From Flagellimonas pacifica (GTDB lineage: Bacteria > Bacteroidota > Bacteroidia > Flavobacteriales > Flavobacteriaceae), in the NCBI RefSeq assembly GCF_900215465.1, contig NZ_OBEH01000001.1, positions 930,001 to 994,000 on the forward strand: a stretch of 64,000 nt of DNA, read 5' to 3'. Below, piece by piece: positions 1 to 8,705 of this stretch. The first letter of the stretch is position 1, and each line of letters opens with the position of its first letter. A program made the translations under genes and the position numbers. The notes beneath the pieces were generated by a model. The model was given only the letters and a program-made list of their open reading frames with translations, made no database searches and was not told the origin of the DNA.

Positions 1-1482
1 GTCTCTTATGACTTTGGAGAAAAATTTAGCGATAGATACCGTTATTCTAACCTGTTGACCATTTCAGATGATGGTTCTGGGGGTTACATTCTGGTACGAG
101 CCTATTTTCAAGGATTGATTTTAAAACCCAAGGGATATTTAATAGAACGTTACAATAACAACCTGGAACTTGTTTCCGAATATAACTATAAACTTAAGGG
201 ATTGAATTTTGTTGACGGATTCTTTAAAAATGGTCAATTAAATCTTTTGTTTCTTAATTATAACTATGGAAGGGGTCAGTATGAATATTGGGTGCACAGC
301 AGCCCAATTACGGCATTCAATTTTAAACAGCAAAAACTGTTGACAATTGCATCTGAAGAAGTTAGGAACCCAGTTGGGAAAAACTATTATAACCGAAATT
401 TTTCAAAAGGATTTTCCACTACTATTCTTTTCAATGAAGAAAAAACAGGTTTTGTAATCAGCACACATCACAAAAGAGGAAAACAGAACAAGCATATTAT
501 CCACTTGTACGATACTGCGTTGAACAAACGCTTTGAGCACGACTTTTCACATGAAATAGAGGAGAAGAACTATGCTTTTGAGAATATCGCCATCAGTTCA
601 GATTTGCAAACGGCATATATTGTAGGTAAAGCCTATTTTAAAAAGAAGCGTTTTAGAGTTGATGAACGAAAGTTTCAGTACGAATTGATCAAGGTTTCCC
701 AGAATGGAAGCAAGACACAATCATTTGTTGATGCAGGTAAATATCCTGAGGCATTATATCCAATAATTCTAAAGAACAGACTGGTCTGTGCGGGATTTTA
801 TGCCGACAGAAAAGATAATCGCTACAATGGAATTGCCTATTTTGACGTGAACCCTATTTCTTTAAGTATCAATTCCAAAAAGTACAACCCGTTTTCTCAA
901 CAATTTATGGAAGACAAGTTTGGACGGGATGAAGAAAAAGTAATCAAAAACCTTGTTTTTAAGGGTGTTGAAGTGACCCAGCAAGAAGAAATCTTTTTTA
1001 ATGCAGAAGAGTATTTTGTAACCACGGGAATGGAAGTAACAGGAGCTGGCCAGCGTGTTAAATTGGAACGCTTTCACCATAATGACATCGTTAGTGCCAA
1101 GCTGAACTCCAATGGCAATCTGGTATGGGCCAGGAACATCAACAAGGCAGAAGTTACCCAAGGCGATGGAGCCTATGCATCCTATAGTTCATATTGTAAA
1201 GATGGAAAGACCTACTTTTTTATCTGTACAGCTTCTGAAAACCCGCAATTGATCAACAATGAACGTTTGATCTTTAAACAGGGACTAAGTAGAAATCGTA
1301 ATGTTTTTATGATTTCTTTGGATGAAAATGGAGTAATGGACTACGAAAAAATTATTGATAACCAAGAGGCAAGACTTCCTTTAATGGTATCCAAACCACT
1401 TAAGGCAATGGATAACGATAATATGATTTTCTATGCAAAAAGAGGGAGCAAAAAACAACTGGTAAAGGTGGGCTTCAATTGA
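1..1482 (+). CDS. Unknown protein, 5'-truncated by the window edge
   Basis: The frame is open from base 1 through to the TGA at 1480-1482, so the true start lies outside the window; a TTG at 55 is only an internal codon. About 493 residues are visible. They are rich in aromatic residues and in short alternating hydrophobic strands with many Asn, Gly and Tyr, which would suit a beta-propeller or other all-beta secreted protein, but I recognise no family motif. No membrane segment is visible in the part seen. A hairpin terminator follows about 45 bases after the stop, so this is the last gene of its transcript. Confidence 0.75.
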   Translation, partial: VSYDFGEKFSDRYRYSNLLTISDDGSGGYILVRAYFQGLILKPKGYLIERYNNNLELVSEYNYKLKGLNFVDGFFKNGQLNLLFLNYNYGRGQYEYWVHSSPITAFNFKQQKLLTIASEEVRNPVGKNYYNRNFSKGFSTTILFNEEKTGFVISTHHKRGKQNKHIIHLYDTALNKRFEHDFSHEIEEKNYAFENIAISSDLQTAYIVGKAYFKKKRFRVDERKFQYELIKVSQNGSKTQSFVDAGKYPEALYPIILKNRLVCAGFYADRKDNRYNGIAYFDVNPISLSINSKKYNPFSQQFMEDKFGRDEEKVIKNLVFKGVEVTQQEEIFFNAEEYFVTTGMEVTGAGQRVKLERFHHNDIVSAKLNSNGNLVWARNINKAEVTQGDGAYASYSSYCKDGKTYFFICTASENPQLINNERLIFKQGLSRNRNVFMISLDENGVMDYEKIIDNQEARLPLMVSKPLKAMDNDNMIFYAKRGSKKQLVKVGFN

Positions 1483-1527
1483 TGGAATAACTGGTTTACA
1501 AAAACATAGCTAAATATTTTTACATGA

Positions 1528-1551
1528 TAGCCTCCTTTAGGAGGCTATTTT
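1528..1551 (+). terminator. Rho-independent terminator
   Basis: Perfect 8-bp stem TAGCCTCC/GGAGGCTA (1528-1535 and 1540-1547) with a TTTA loop, followed by a short T-rich tract. It ends the transcript of the truncated gene upstream. Confidence 0.8.
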
Positions 1552-1678
1552 ATTTCTGTACGTTCAATACTATAGGAAAACCCTCTCTGTTAATATCATT
1601 TATCAATCGTAAACGGCAATCCGTCAACTCATATACGCAATAGCTCAAGTATACTGCTGAAAACCAGCAAAGTACGCA

Positions 1679-1686
1679 TAGCTTTG
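1679..1686 (+). promoter_or_regulatory. Candidate -7 box of collagen-like lipoprotein gene
   Basis: TAGCTTTG fits the Bacteroidetes -7 consensus TAnnTTTG and ends 29 bases before the ATG at 1716. I see no TTG at the expected -33 distance, so only half of the promoter is supported. Confidence 0.4.
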
Positions 1687-1715
1687 GGGTTCTAAAACCT
1701 TAAAATTTAAAAATC

Positions 1716-2426
1716 ATGAAAGGATTAAAATTATTTAGTATGGCCATGTTAGCTATGGCAGTTACAATGGTATCATGTTCAGGGGAAGATGGTGAAACTG
1801 GTGCTCAAGGTATACAGGGACCTATTGGAGAACAAGGCCCACAAGGACCAGTAGGGTCAGCTGGAGACAATGGGGACAATTGTTGGGATTTGAACGGTAA
1901 TGGTACCGCGGATTTTGATACAGAGGATTCTAATAACGATGGTGAAGTAAATGCTTTGGATTGTCAGGGTATGGATGGCACAAATGGCAATGCCAATGTC
2001 ATAAAAGCTGATTTGGCAATTGGAGAATTTTTTAGTGATAATAAATACACTACAGATTTTGAAACGGTGGGACTTGGAATCACCAATGAAGAAGTTGCCA
2101 ATTATACATACCTATTTTATTTAATTGGTTCTGCTCCAGCAAATCGCATATTTCCAATTCCCGGAGCTCTAATAAGTAATAATACTTATGCAAGAGTGGT
2201 TTATGATGAACTCGGTAATTTGGATATATTTTGGTATAATACTGATGATGATACTCCACACACTTTTGCCCCAGGAACTTATACTTTCATTAGAGTTGTT
2301 GCAATTGAGAACTCTGTGCTTACCGGTAAGAATGGTAACGGAGATGTAATGGCTAGCCTAAAAGCCGCCGGTGTAGACACTAATGATTATGAGGCCGTAG
2401 CATCATATTTTGATTTAGAAGACTAG
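1716..2426 (+). CDS. Collagen-like lipoprotein
   Basis: Begins with a lipoprotein signal peptide ending in MVSC (Cys21), so it is probably anchored in the outer or inner membrane and faces outward. Directly after the lipid-anchored Cys comes an uninterrupted run of about eleven Gly-X-Y triplets (residues 23-55), then two Asp/Asn-rich loops (58-62 and 67-77) resembling calcium-binding EF-hand or dockerin loops. Residues 95-236 form an unrecognised globular domain. Collagen-like stalks in bacteria usually trimerise and lift a head domain off the surface; that role is inferred here. Monocistronic, with its own promoter candidate and a terminator. Confidence 0.8.
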   Translation: MKGLKLFSMAMLAMAVTMVSCSGEDGETGAQGIQGPIGEQGPQGPVGSAGDNGDNCWDLNGNGTADFDTEDSNNDGEVNALDCQGMDGTNGNANVIKADLAIGEFFSDNKYTTDFETVGLGITNEEVANYTYLFYLIGSAPANRIFPIPGALISNNTYARVVYDELGNLDIFWYNTDDDTPHTFAPGTYTFIRVVAIENSVLTGKNGNGDVMASLKAAGVDTNDYEAVASYFDLED

Positions 2427-2460
2427 ATTTTTAGTTAGTTACATATGATTATTGGTTAAG

Positions 2461-2484
2461 GAGTCCCTTTTGGGACTCTTTTTT
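2461..2484 (+). terminator. Rho-independent terminator
   Basis: Perfect 7-bp stem GAGTCCC/GGGACTC (2461-2467 and 2472-2478) followed by a run of T, 35 bases after the collagen-like lipoprotein gene. Confidence 0.85.
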
Positions 2485-2537
2485 GTTGCCCCTGCAATTG
2501 TAACTCAACGGATTGTTGATAAAAGTGCAATTCAATA

Positions 2538-3650
2538 ATGGGATTATTTCCATATTTTTGGAATAAATCCAGCATATTGAAATCCAAGAATATAATTAAA
2601 GGACGTGGAGCCCAGAAAAATACACCAAACAAGTTCCTTCAACATGTGTATGAAGTACGTGAGGATTTTTTAGAGTTTTGCCGACTTGAGGGCGAGCAAG
2701 CAGAAAGCAATAAGACCGAGTACATACCAATTTTCCCTAAAACCATTGTCAACAAAGTTGACAGTCCAGATGTTGGGATGCTATATTCCATGAATCCCTA
2801 TCAAGGTTGTGAACATGGATGTATCTATTGCTATGCAAGAAACGCTCATGAATATTGGGGGTATAGTGCCGGATTGGATTTTGAACGGAAGATTTTGATT
2901 AAAAAAGCAGCTCCAGAGCTGTTGGAGAAAAAAATAAAGCACAAAAATTGGAAAGCGCACACTATTGTAATGTCCGGCAATACGGATTGCTATCAGCCCG
3001 CCGAAAGAAGATTTCAAATCACCAGAAAATGTTTGGAGGTTTTTCTTAAATACAGGCACCCTGTAGGTATCATTACGAAAAATGCGCTTATCCTCCGTGA
3101 CCTAGATGTTTTAAAAGAGCTAACATCCCACCAGCTGGTAGGAGTGAATATATCGGTAACTTCCCTTTCGGAAAAAACAAGACGAAAACTGGAACCTAGA
3201 ACAGCATCCATCCAAAAGCGATTGAATACCATTAAAGTATTATCCGAAAACAAAATCCCTGTAAATGCAATGTTGGCACCCATGATTCCAGGAATTAATA
3301 GCCACGAGATTCTGCAATTGGCAAAAGCGGTTGCCGATCATGGCGCAAGTTCTTTTGCAATAACCTTTGTGCGACTTAATGGCGCAATTGGTCAAATTTT
3401 TACGGATTGGATCAAGAAAGCTATGCCGGATAGGGCCGAAAAGGTTTTGCATTTAATTCAGGATTGCCATGGAGGCTCCATTAATGATAGCCGTTTTGGA
3501 TTGCGAAATAGAGGAGAAGGAAAAGTGGCCCAACAAATACATGATATGGCCAAGCTTGCCAGAATAAAATATTTTAAAGACAAAAGCTTTCCTAAATTAA
3601 ACTACGATCTACATGAACAATATAAAGATGGACAAATGAAATTATTTTAG
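2538..3650 (+). CDS. PA0069-family radical SAM protein (SplB-like)
   Basis: The radical SAM cluster motif CEHGCIYC (Cys91, Cys95, Cys98) is present, followed by a YARNAHEYWGYSAG segment and a KGRGAQ segment near the N terminus (21-26), both characteristic of the PA0069 family related to spore photoproduct lyase (COG1533). The family binds a [4Fe-4S] cluster and S-adenosylmethionine; its substrate is not established, so no reaction is assigned. Length (370 residues) is normal for the family. No signal peptide: cytoplasmic. It stands alone between the collagen-like gene and the DGPF gene, and I see no terminator after it. Confidence 0.85.
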   Translation: MGLFPYFWNKSSILKSKNIIKGRGAQKNTPNKFLQHVYEVREDFLEFCRLEGEQAESNKTEYIPIFPKTIVNKVDSPDVGMLYSMNPYQGCEHGCIYCYARNAHEYWGYSAGLDFERKILIKKAAPELLEKKIKHKNWKAHTIVMSGNTDCYQPAERRFQITRKCLEVFLKYRHPVGIITKNALILRDLDVLKELTSHQLVGVNISVTSLSEKTRRKLEPRTASIQKRLNTIKVLSENKIPVNAMLAPMIPGINSHEILQLAKAVADHGASSFAITFVRLNGAIGQIFTDWIKKAMPDRAEKVLHLIQDCHGGSINDSRFGLRNRGEGKVAQQIHDMAKLARIKYFKDKSFPKLNYDLHEQYKDGQMKLF

Positions 3651-3666
3651 ATAAATTTATAGGGAT

Positions 3667-3693
3667 TGTCCAATCTATACTTTTCTCTTCGTC
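3667..3693 (+). promoter_or_regulatory. Candidate ECF42-type promoter
   Basis: TGTCCA at 3667-3672, 17 bases of spacer, then CGTC at 3690-3693. This is one mismatch from the TGTCGA / CGA(T)C elements described for ECF42 sigma factors, and it sits 60 bases upstream of the DGPF gene that typically accompanies them. It is inferred to be the self-regulated target of the sigma factor encoded at 4163-5407. Confidence 0.45.
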
Positions 3694-3720
3694 ATAAAAA
3701 CAAGAATAAAGTAAAAACCA

Positions 3721-3737
3721 GTCCACATGCGTTGGAC
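3721..3737 (+). repeat. Short inverted repeat in the DGPF gene leader
   Basis: GTCCA and TGGAC (3721-3725 and 3733-3737) can form a small hairpin 15 bases before the ATG. It could affect translation of the downstream gene or be chance. Confidence 0.3.
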
Positions 3738-3752
3738 ATAAAATGAAAAACA

Positions 3753-4106
3753 ATGAGTAATTTTTTGTATTTATTTAGAGGAGGAGACGAAGCTTACGGC
3801 AAATTGTCACAAGAAGAGAAACAAGCCCATATGCAAGTGTGGGGGGAGTGGATGGGAGGTCTAAAAGAAAAAGGCCAGCTTTTGGATGGTCTCCCCTTGG
3901 GCGAGGATGGAAAAGTGGTAAAAAATAGAGGCGAATTGGTAACTAACGGGCCATATGCCGAAGGAGCTGAAATGGTTGGGGGATATTTGATTGTTTCAGC
4001 TAAGGATATTGATGAAGCTGTGGAAATATCAAAAGGATGTCCCATTTTTGACTATGATGGGAGTTTTGTGGAGGTCAGGGAGATTCTTACTATGGATGAG
4101 CACTAA
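3753..4106 (+). CDS. YCII/DGPF-domain protein, ECF42 partner
   Basis: A 117-residue cytoplasmic protein of the YCII-related (DGPF) family: the family signature appears here as NGPYAEGAEMVGGYLIV, in place of DGPF(A/T)E. These small alpha/beta ferredoxin-like proteins are regularly encoded beside ECF42 sigma factors, as here, where the sigma gene starts 57 bases downstream. Its biochemical role is not established. A candidate ECF promoter lies upstream and a hairpin terminator lies between it and the sigma gene, so most transcripts may stop before the sigma gene. Confidence 0.85.
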   Translation: MSNFLYLFRGGDEAYGKLSQEEKQAHMQVWGEWMGGLKEKGQLLDGLPLGEDGKVVKNRGELVTNGPYAEGAEMVGGYLIVSAKDIDEAVEISKGCPIFDYDGSFVEVREILTMDEH

Positions 4107-4127
4107 ACAAAAACATGTTAAACCTAG

Positions 4128-4156
4128 AAGCCTGATGAGAATCGGGCTTTTTCTTT
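4128..4156 (+). terminator. Terminator or attenuator between DGPF gene and sigma gene
   Basis: Stem AAGCCTGAT/ATCGGGCTT (4128-4136 and 4141-4149, one G-T pair) with a GAGA loop and a T-rich tail. It ends only about six bases before the sigma factor ATG at 4163, so the hairpin both ends the upstream transcript and would occlude the ribosome-binding region of the sigma gene. Confidence 0.75.
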
Positions 4157-4162
4157 TACGCA

Positions 4163-5407
4163 ATGAAGCAGACCAACCTAAACAATACTGTTGATCATCT
4201 TTTCAGAAATGAATATGGGAAGATTGTAGCTGCATTGACCAACAAGTTTGGAGTTTCCAATTTGGAGAAAATAGAAGATGCGACCCAAGACACTTTTGTA
4301 AAAGCCATGCAAGTATGGGCGTTTAAAGCTATTCCTGATAACCCCACGGCTTGGCTGTACAGAGTGGCCAATAATGCACTGATTGATGTGCTTAGACGGG
4401 CAAAGAAAATGGACTACTTGGAGCATAGGCCATTAAAGGAGGATGATGAAGATTCATCAACTGAGGGGATTTCGTTGGAAAACTCCATATCGGATAGTCA
4501 ACTGAAAATGATTTTTGCATGTTGTCACCCTTCTTTATCTGAGGAATACCAACTAATTCTCAGCCTAAAACTTATTGGCGGTTTTAGCAACAAGGAATTG
4601 GCTGATGCTTTGTTGAAAAAGGAAGAAACTGTGGCAAAATCCTTTACCAGGGCAAAGAAAAAATTTCGGGAAGAAGTACAGCTTTTAAAGATTCCGGTGC
4701 AAATGGGACTCCAGTCCAGACTATTTATTGTGTTGCGTGTAATCTATTTGCTTTTTTCAGAAGGTTATTCGGCAACCACAGGCTCACAATTGCTTAAAAA
4801 AGATATTTGTTATGAAGCTTTGAGACTTGCGTTATTGCTTCGCGATAATAAGTATTGCAGACACCCAAATTTAGAAGCATTGATTGCATTGATGTGCTTT
4901 CATGCTTCTCGATTTGATGCGAGATTGGATGAAGAGAGAGAGTTGGTGACCTTAGAATATCAGGACAGGTCTAGATACAACAAGGAATTGATTAAAATTG
5001 GGATTCACCATCTAGAAAGTTCGGGAACCGAAGATAAGCTGCCTTCCAGCTATCATTTAGAAGCAGCCCGATCATTTTATCATTGCCAGGCCAAGACTTT
5101 TCAAAAAACCGATTGGAAAAGCATTTTGTATTTGTACGATCTACAATTGAAGCAACAATATTCTTTTATATTGGCTTTAAATAGGATTGTGCCCTTCGCA
5201 AAAATTAATGGAGCGGAGAAAGGGCTTCTGGAATTGAACACTCTTGAAAAGAAAACAGATTTTAGTAAATCAGGATTGTTTTATGCTATTAAGGCAGAAC
5301 TATTGTTGGAAATTAAACATGTTGATTATTATACCACTTTAAAAAAAGCCATTGAACATACGGATAATGAACTTGTGAAAAGACACCTTCAAAAGAAACT
5401 GGCTTAA
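4163..5407 (+). CDS. ECF42-type RNA polymerase sigma factor with C-terminal TPR-like domain
   Basis: Residues 10-80 carry sigma region 2 (DATQDTFVKAMQVW, then WLYRVANNALIDVLRR) and residues 110-165 sigma region 4 with a helix-turn-helix (LIGGFSNKELADALLKKEETV). Instead of ending there, the protein continues for about 245 residues of all-helical sequence (DUF6596/TPR-like), which is the hallmark of the ECF41/ECF42 families that have no membrane anti-sigma factor. The DGPF gene upstream identifies ECF42. It presumably drives its neighbour and itself. The stop codon overlaps that of the convergent gene by four bases (TTAA at 5404-5407), with no terminator hairpin between them. Confidence 0.88.
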   Translation: MKQTNLNNTVDHLFRNEYGKIVAALTNKFGVSNLEKIEDATQDTFVKAMQVWAFKAIPDNPTAWLYRVANNALIDVLRRAKKMDYLEHRPLKEDDEDSSTEGISLENSISDSQLKMIFACCHPSLSEEYQLILSLKLIGGFSNKELADALLKKEETVAKSFTRAKKKFREEVQLLKIPVQMGLQSRLFIVLRVIYLLFSEGYSATTGSQLLKKDICYEALRLALLLRDNKYCRHPNLEALIALMCFHASRFDARLDEERELVTLEYQDRSRYNKELIKIGIHHLESSGTEDKLPSSYHLEAARSFYHCQAKTFQKTDWKSILYLYDLQLKQQYSFILALNRIVPFAKINGAEKGLLELNTLEKKTDFSKSGLFYAIKAELLLEIKHVDYYTTLKKAIEHTDNELVKRHLQKKLA

Positions 5408-6498
5408 ACTTTAATAAAAGTGTTGTTCTTGTACATATACCATAGCAATAGATAAAGAATCCCGAATCCTCCAACAGAAAGAATCATTTGGTAATAAGCG
5501 CCAACATATTGTTCTAAACCATATAAAAGAAAGCTTGCAACCTCACGAAAATTAATTACATGGGAAAGTACATACGCGGTAATGGCATTCATGCCAATTA
5601 CTTTTAAAGGGAATGCCCATTTCCTTTTTCCTTTTACATCAATAACCCAATAAAAGAGGGCCAATAGAATGTAACATACCCCAGATGAAGCCAACACAAA
5701 TGTGCTTGACCATATCTTTTTAACAATAGGGTGCCATATCCCCCAAATTAACCCAAGGGCCAAAGCGGCAACCCCTGTTAGTAGTAGATATAAGGAAACC
5801 TTTTTTCTTGGAAGAGTGGATTTGATAAGCTCCCCTGCAAAAACTCCAGACAAGGTTGTAGCTGTAAATCCAAATCCAGTAAGAAGCCATGTATATTGAA
5901 GTCCATCATCAAATTTCCCAAGAACCAAACGGTCAAAATACAATGCAAAATTTTGATCAGGTAAGAGTAAGCTTCTTCCAACACCAGGAACAATTGGGGC
6001 GGTTAAAATCAAAGCATAAATTACTAGACAAAATGCAAAAACTACATAGAGCCATTTCTTCTGCAGATGGATATAGGCAATGCAAGAAAACAAGTATCCA
6101 ACTGCAATAGCCTGTAAGGTATTACTGAAAACATGAAATTCGTTGATGTCCCAGGCCAATAAATTTCCTTGAACTACCCACCCAAGAATAAATAGAGTTA
6201 TAAAACGCTTTATAAGCTTGCTATAAATGGCACTTTTACTAGTAGTGTTTTGTATCCTTTTGGACAAGGAAAAAGGAATAACCGCTCCAACCACAAATAG
6301 GAACAAGGGCATTATAATATCATAAAAAGTAGAACCAAACCATTTCGGGTGATTAAACTGCTCTGCCAATGTTGATGTAAAAGAGGTTTGGGCACCTTCA
6401 TTGAGATTGAAAAAAAAGTGGTCGGCAAAGATAATCAGAAGCATGTCAAAACCTCTCAAGGCATCAATTGAAAGTATTCTGACTGGCTTGGTGGTCAT
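5404..6498 (-). CDS. DUF5009 / heparan-alpha-glucosaminide N-acetyltransferase-like membrane protein
   Basis: A polytopic membrane protein (about ten hydrophobic segments) that starts with the family signature RILSIDALRGFDMLLI and has FYDIIMPLFLFVVGAVIPFSL in the second or third helix. These mark the acyltransferase-3-related family that includes human HGSNAT and bacterial NagX, which move an acetyl group across the membrane onto a sugar. Substrate here is unknown. It follows the Tat-exported Gfo/Idh/MocA enzyme gene by 70 bases on the same strand, so the two may act on the same sugar outside the cytoplasm. Confidence 0.82.
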   Translation of the reverse strand: MTTKPVRILSIDALRGFDMLLIIFADHFFFNLNEGAQTSFTSTLAEQFNHPKWFGSTFYDIIMPLFLFVVGAVIPFSLSKRIQNTTSKSAIYSKLIKRFITLFILGWVVQGNLLAWDINEFHVFSNTLQAIAVGYLFSCIAYIHLQKKWLYVVFAFCLVIYALILTAPIVPGVGRSLLLPDQNFALYFDRLVLGKFDDGLQYTWLLTGFGFTATTLSGVFAGELIKSTLPRKKVSLYLLLTGVAALALGLIWGIWHPIVKKIWSSTFVLASSGVCYILLALFYWVIDVKGKRKWAFPLKVIGMNAITAYVLSHVINFREVASFLLYGLEQYVGAYYQMILSVGGFGILYLLLWYMYKNNTFIKV

Positions 6499-6568
6499 AT
6501 GTATTGGTTTTAAAGGACTTCCAATTCTTTAGGAATGGAAGCCCCTTAATTTTTGTAATGTAAAAAGA

Positions 6569-7993
6569 TTAGGTCAATTCCCAACCCTTCCGGTATTCCC
6601 GGCTCACCCATTCATTGGCCTTATCGTAATTGGTGATTTTCATGTTTTTCCCATCCCAGAGAAGTTTACGCCTTCCTGGGTAATTGTAAGGATCCCAATC
6701 ACCTGCTTTTTTCCCTTCCTTCAATACTTTGTATTGATACGCTTTTACAGCTAGGTTACCCATAAGCACAGTTTCCGTTAAAGGCCCTGCTTTGGCAAAG
6801 TTGGATGATGTTTCTGCACCACTCAAACACCCATCCACAAAATTGGCAATATGTCCTCCCATGCTACCTGGGACTCTTGCGTACTTAGGTTCTGGGGATT
6901 TGTATAGATCCATCATATCAGAAGGAAGTAGACGGGCATTTTGGGAATAGGTGTCACAAACCAAAATCCCCTTATCTCCATACATGATGGTGCCACCATC
7001 CCTGTTACCTACTATTTCACCATCTTTTAATTCATCTGGAAGATCTGGCATGATTCCACCATCGTACCAGTTCAATTGAATATCGCCATGCGTGGGATGT
7101 TCAAATTTCAAATGGATTTTTGAAGAAGGAGGGCATGAAGGGCTATAATCTGCCTCAACAAAATCACCTACCCAAACCGTGGTGCAACTAGCTTCTGCTT
7201 CAGTAGGATAGCCCAAATCCAAAACACTGAACGGTGTTTCCATAATATGACAGCCCATATCGCCTAGAGCTCCTGTTCCAAAATCCCACCAACCTCGCCA
7301 TTTAAAAGGGAGGTAAGCATCATTATAGTTACGCATTGCAGCTGGGCCCAACCAAAGATCCCAATCAAGTCCTTTAGGAATGTTTTGCTTTTCGGTTGGT
7401 ACGGCAACCCCTTGCGGCCATACTGGACGATTGGTCCAGCACTCAATGGTATGTACATTTCCAATAACACCAGATTCAACCCATTCACGGGCAATACGGC
7501 TATCGTCGCTTGATGCACCTTGGTTGCCCATTTGGGTTACTATACCATTTTCAGCGGCAACTTTGGTCATTAATCGTGCTTCATGGATATTGTGGGTCAA
7601 AGGTTTTTCAACATAAGCATGCTTTTTTTCGCGCATAAAAGGAAGTGCTATGGTAGCATGCGTATGGTCTGGTGTTGCCACTGAAATAGCATCAATATCT
7701 TTTAAATGATTTTTATAAACTTTTCGAAAGTCTTTGTATCGTTTGGCATCAGGAAAGGCTTCATATGTTTGCTTTGCCCTACGATCATCTACATCACAGA
7801 AAGCAACAAATTTTACTTTACCTGTCTCGGCCAAACCCTTAATTACGCCACCGCCCCTTCCGCCGGCTCCAAAAGAGGCCATATAGAGAGTATCGCTAGG
7901 AGGCACATGGTTTTTTCCGAGGACAAAACTAGGGACTATGGTAAAAGCCGCTGAAGTTGTGGCAGCATTTTTTAAGAACTTTCTTCGTTGCAT
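6569..7993 (-). CDS. Tat-exported Gfo/Idh/MocA family oxidoreductase
   Basis: Starts with a twin-arginine signal (QRRKFLKNAATTSAAF) and a likely cleavage region near VLGKN, so the folded, NAD(P)-loaded enzyme is probably exported. The Rossmann loop appears as GAGGRGGG (42-49), and the family's EKP motif is Glu129-Lys130-Pro131, where the Lys is catalytic in relatives. The C-terminal beta-sheet domain has the Asp/His substrate segment (GDMGCHIMETP). Exported members in Bacteroidetes act on sugars or glycosides, using a tightly bound cofactor. Substrate unknown. Likely co-transcribed with the DUF5009 gene downstream. Confidence 0.88.
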   Translation of the reverse strand: MQRRKFLKNAATTSAAFTIVPSFVLGKNHVPPSDTLYMASFGAGGRGGGVIKGLAETGKVKFVAFCDVDDRRAKQTYEAFPDAKRYKDFRKVYKNHLKDIDAISVATPDHTHATIALPFMREKKHAYVEKPLTHNIHEARLMTKVAAENGIVTQMGNQGASSDDSRIAREWVESGVIGNVHTIECWTNRPVWPQGVAVPTEKQNIPKGLDWDLWLGPAAMRNYNDAYLPFKWRGWWDFGTGALGDMGCHIMETPFSVLDLGYPTEAEASCTTVWVGDFVEADYSPSCPPSSKIHLKFEHPTHGDIQLNWYDGGIMPDLPDELKDGEIVGNRDGGTIMYGDKGILVCDTYSQNARLLPSDMMDLYKSPEPKYARVPGSMGGHIANFVDGCLSGAETSSNFAKAGPLTETVLMGNLAVKAYQYKVLKEGKKAGDWDPYNYPGRRKLLWDGKNMKITNYDKANEWVSREYRKGWELT

Positions 7994-8054
7994 TTGGTTT
8001 GTTTTTTTGATGGGATTGAAGATACAAAAAACAACAATAGACCAAAGAGGGTTG

Positions 8055-8705
8055 TTATGTATTCCACTCTTTATAAAATTGTTCCAAATAATCTAACATA
8101 AACTTGTGCCGTTCTTCTGCTAGTCTTTTGCCAGTTTGGGTATTCATTTTGTCCTTGAGCAAAAGTAGTTTTTCGTAGAAGTGATTAATTGTAGGAGCTT
8201 GCGATTTTTTATACCCCTCTTTGGTCATGTTTAAATTAGGTGGGATTGTTGGATTATAAAGTTCCCTGTTCTTAAAACCTCCATAATTAAAGGCTCTGGC
8301 AATGCCAATGGCACCAATAGCATCTAATCTATCTGCATCTTGGACCACTTGAAGTTCTTTGGAGTTGAATTTTTCACCAGCTTCCAAGCTGTTTTTAAAA
8401 GACATGTGTTTGATAATGTTCACTACATGATCAATGGTTTCTGGATTAACTTTTTGAGAACTTAAAAAATCTTCAGCCATTTTTGGTCCTACGCCTTCAT
8501 CACCATTATGGAATTTTGGGTCGGCAATATCATGCAAAAGAGCTGACAATTGAACGGTAAGGGTATCGACTTCTTCATGTTTTGAAATCAATTTTGTGGT
8601 ATTGAACACCCTTTCAATATGAAACCAATCATGTCCACCCTCAGCGTTTTGGAGTTCTTTTTTTACAAAGGAAATGGTCTCTTCAATCAGTTCGAGGCTA
8701 TTCAT
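8055..8705 (-). CDS. HD-domain phosphohydrolase (YedJ-like)
   Basis: A 216-residue cytoplasmic protein with the HD metal site: HDWFHIERV (His25, His29), LLHDIADPK (His58-Asp59) and a later Asp in QDADRLDAIGAIG. This arrangement is that of small stand-alone HD hydrolases such as YedJ, whose physiological substrate is not defined. Its ATG overlaps the stop of plsC by four bases (8702-8705), so the two are translationally coupled. Confidence 0.87.
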   Translation of the reverse strand: MNSLELIEETISFVKKELQNAEGGHDWFHIERVFNTTKLISKHEEVDTLTVQLSALLHDIADPKFHNGDEGVGPKMAEDFLSSQKVNPETIDHVVNIIKHMSFKNSLEAGEKFNSKELQVVQDADRLDAIGAIGIARAFNYGGFKNRELYNPTIPPNLNMTKEGYKKSQAPTINHFYEKLLLLKDKMNTQTGKRLAEERHKFMLDYLEQFYKEWNT

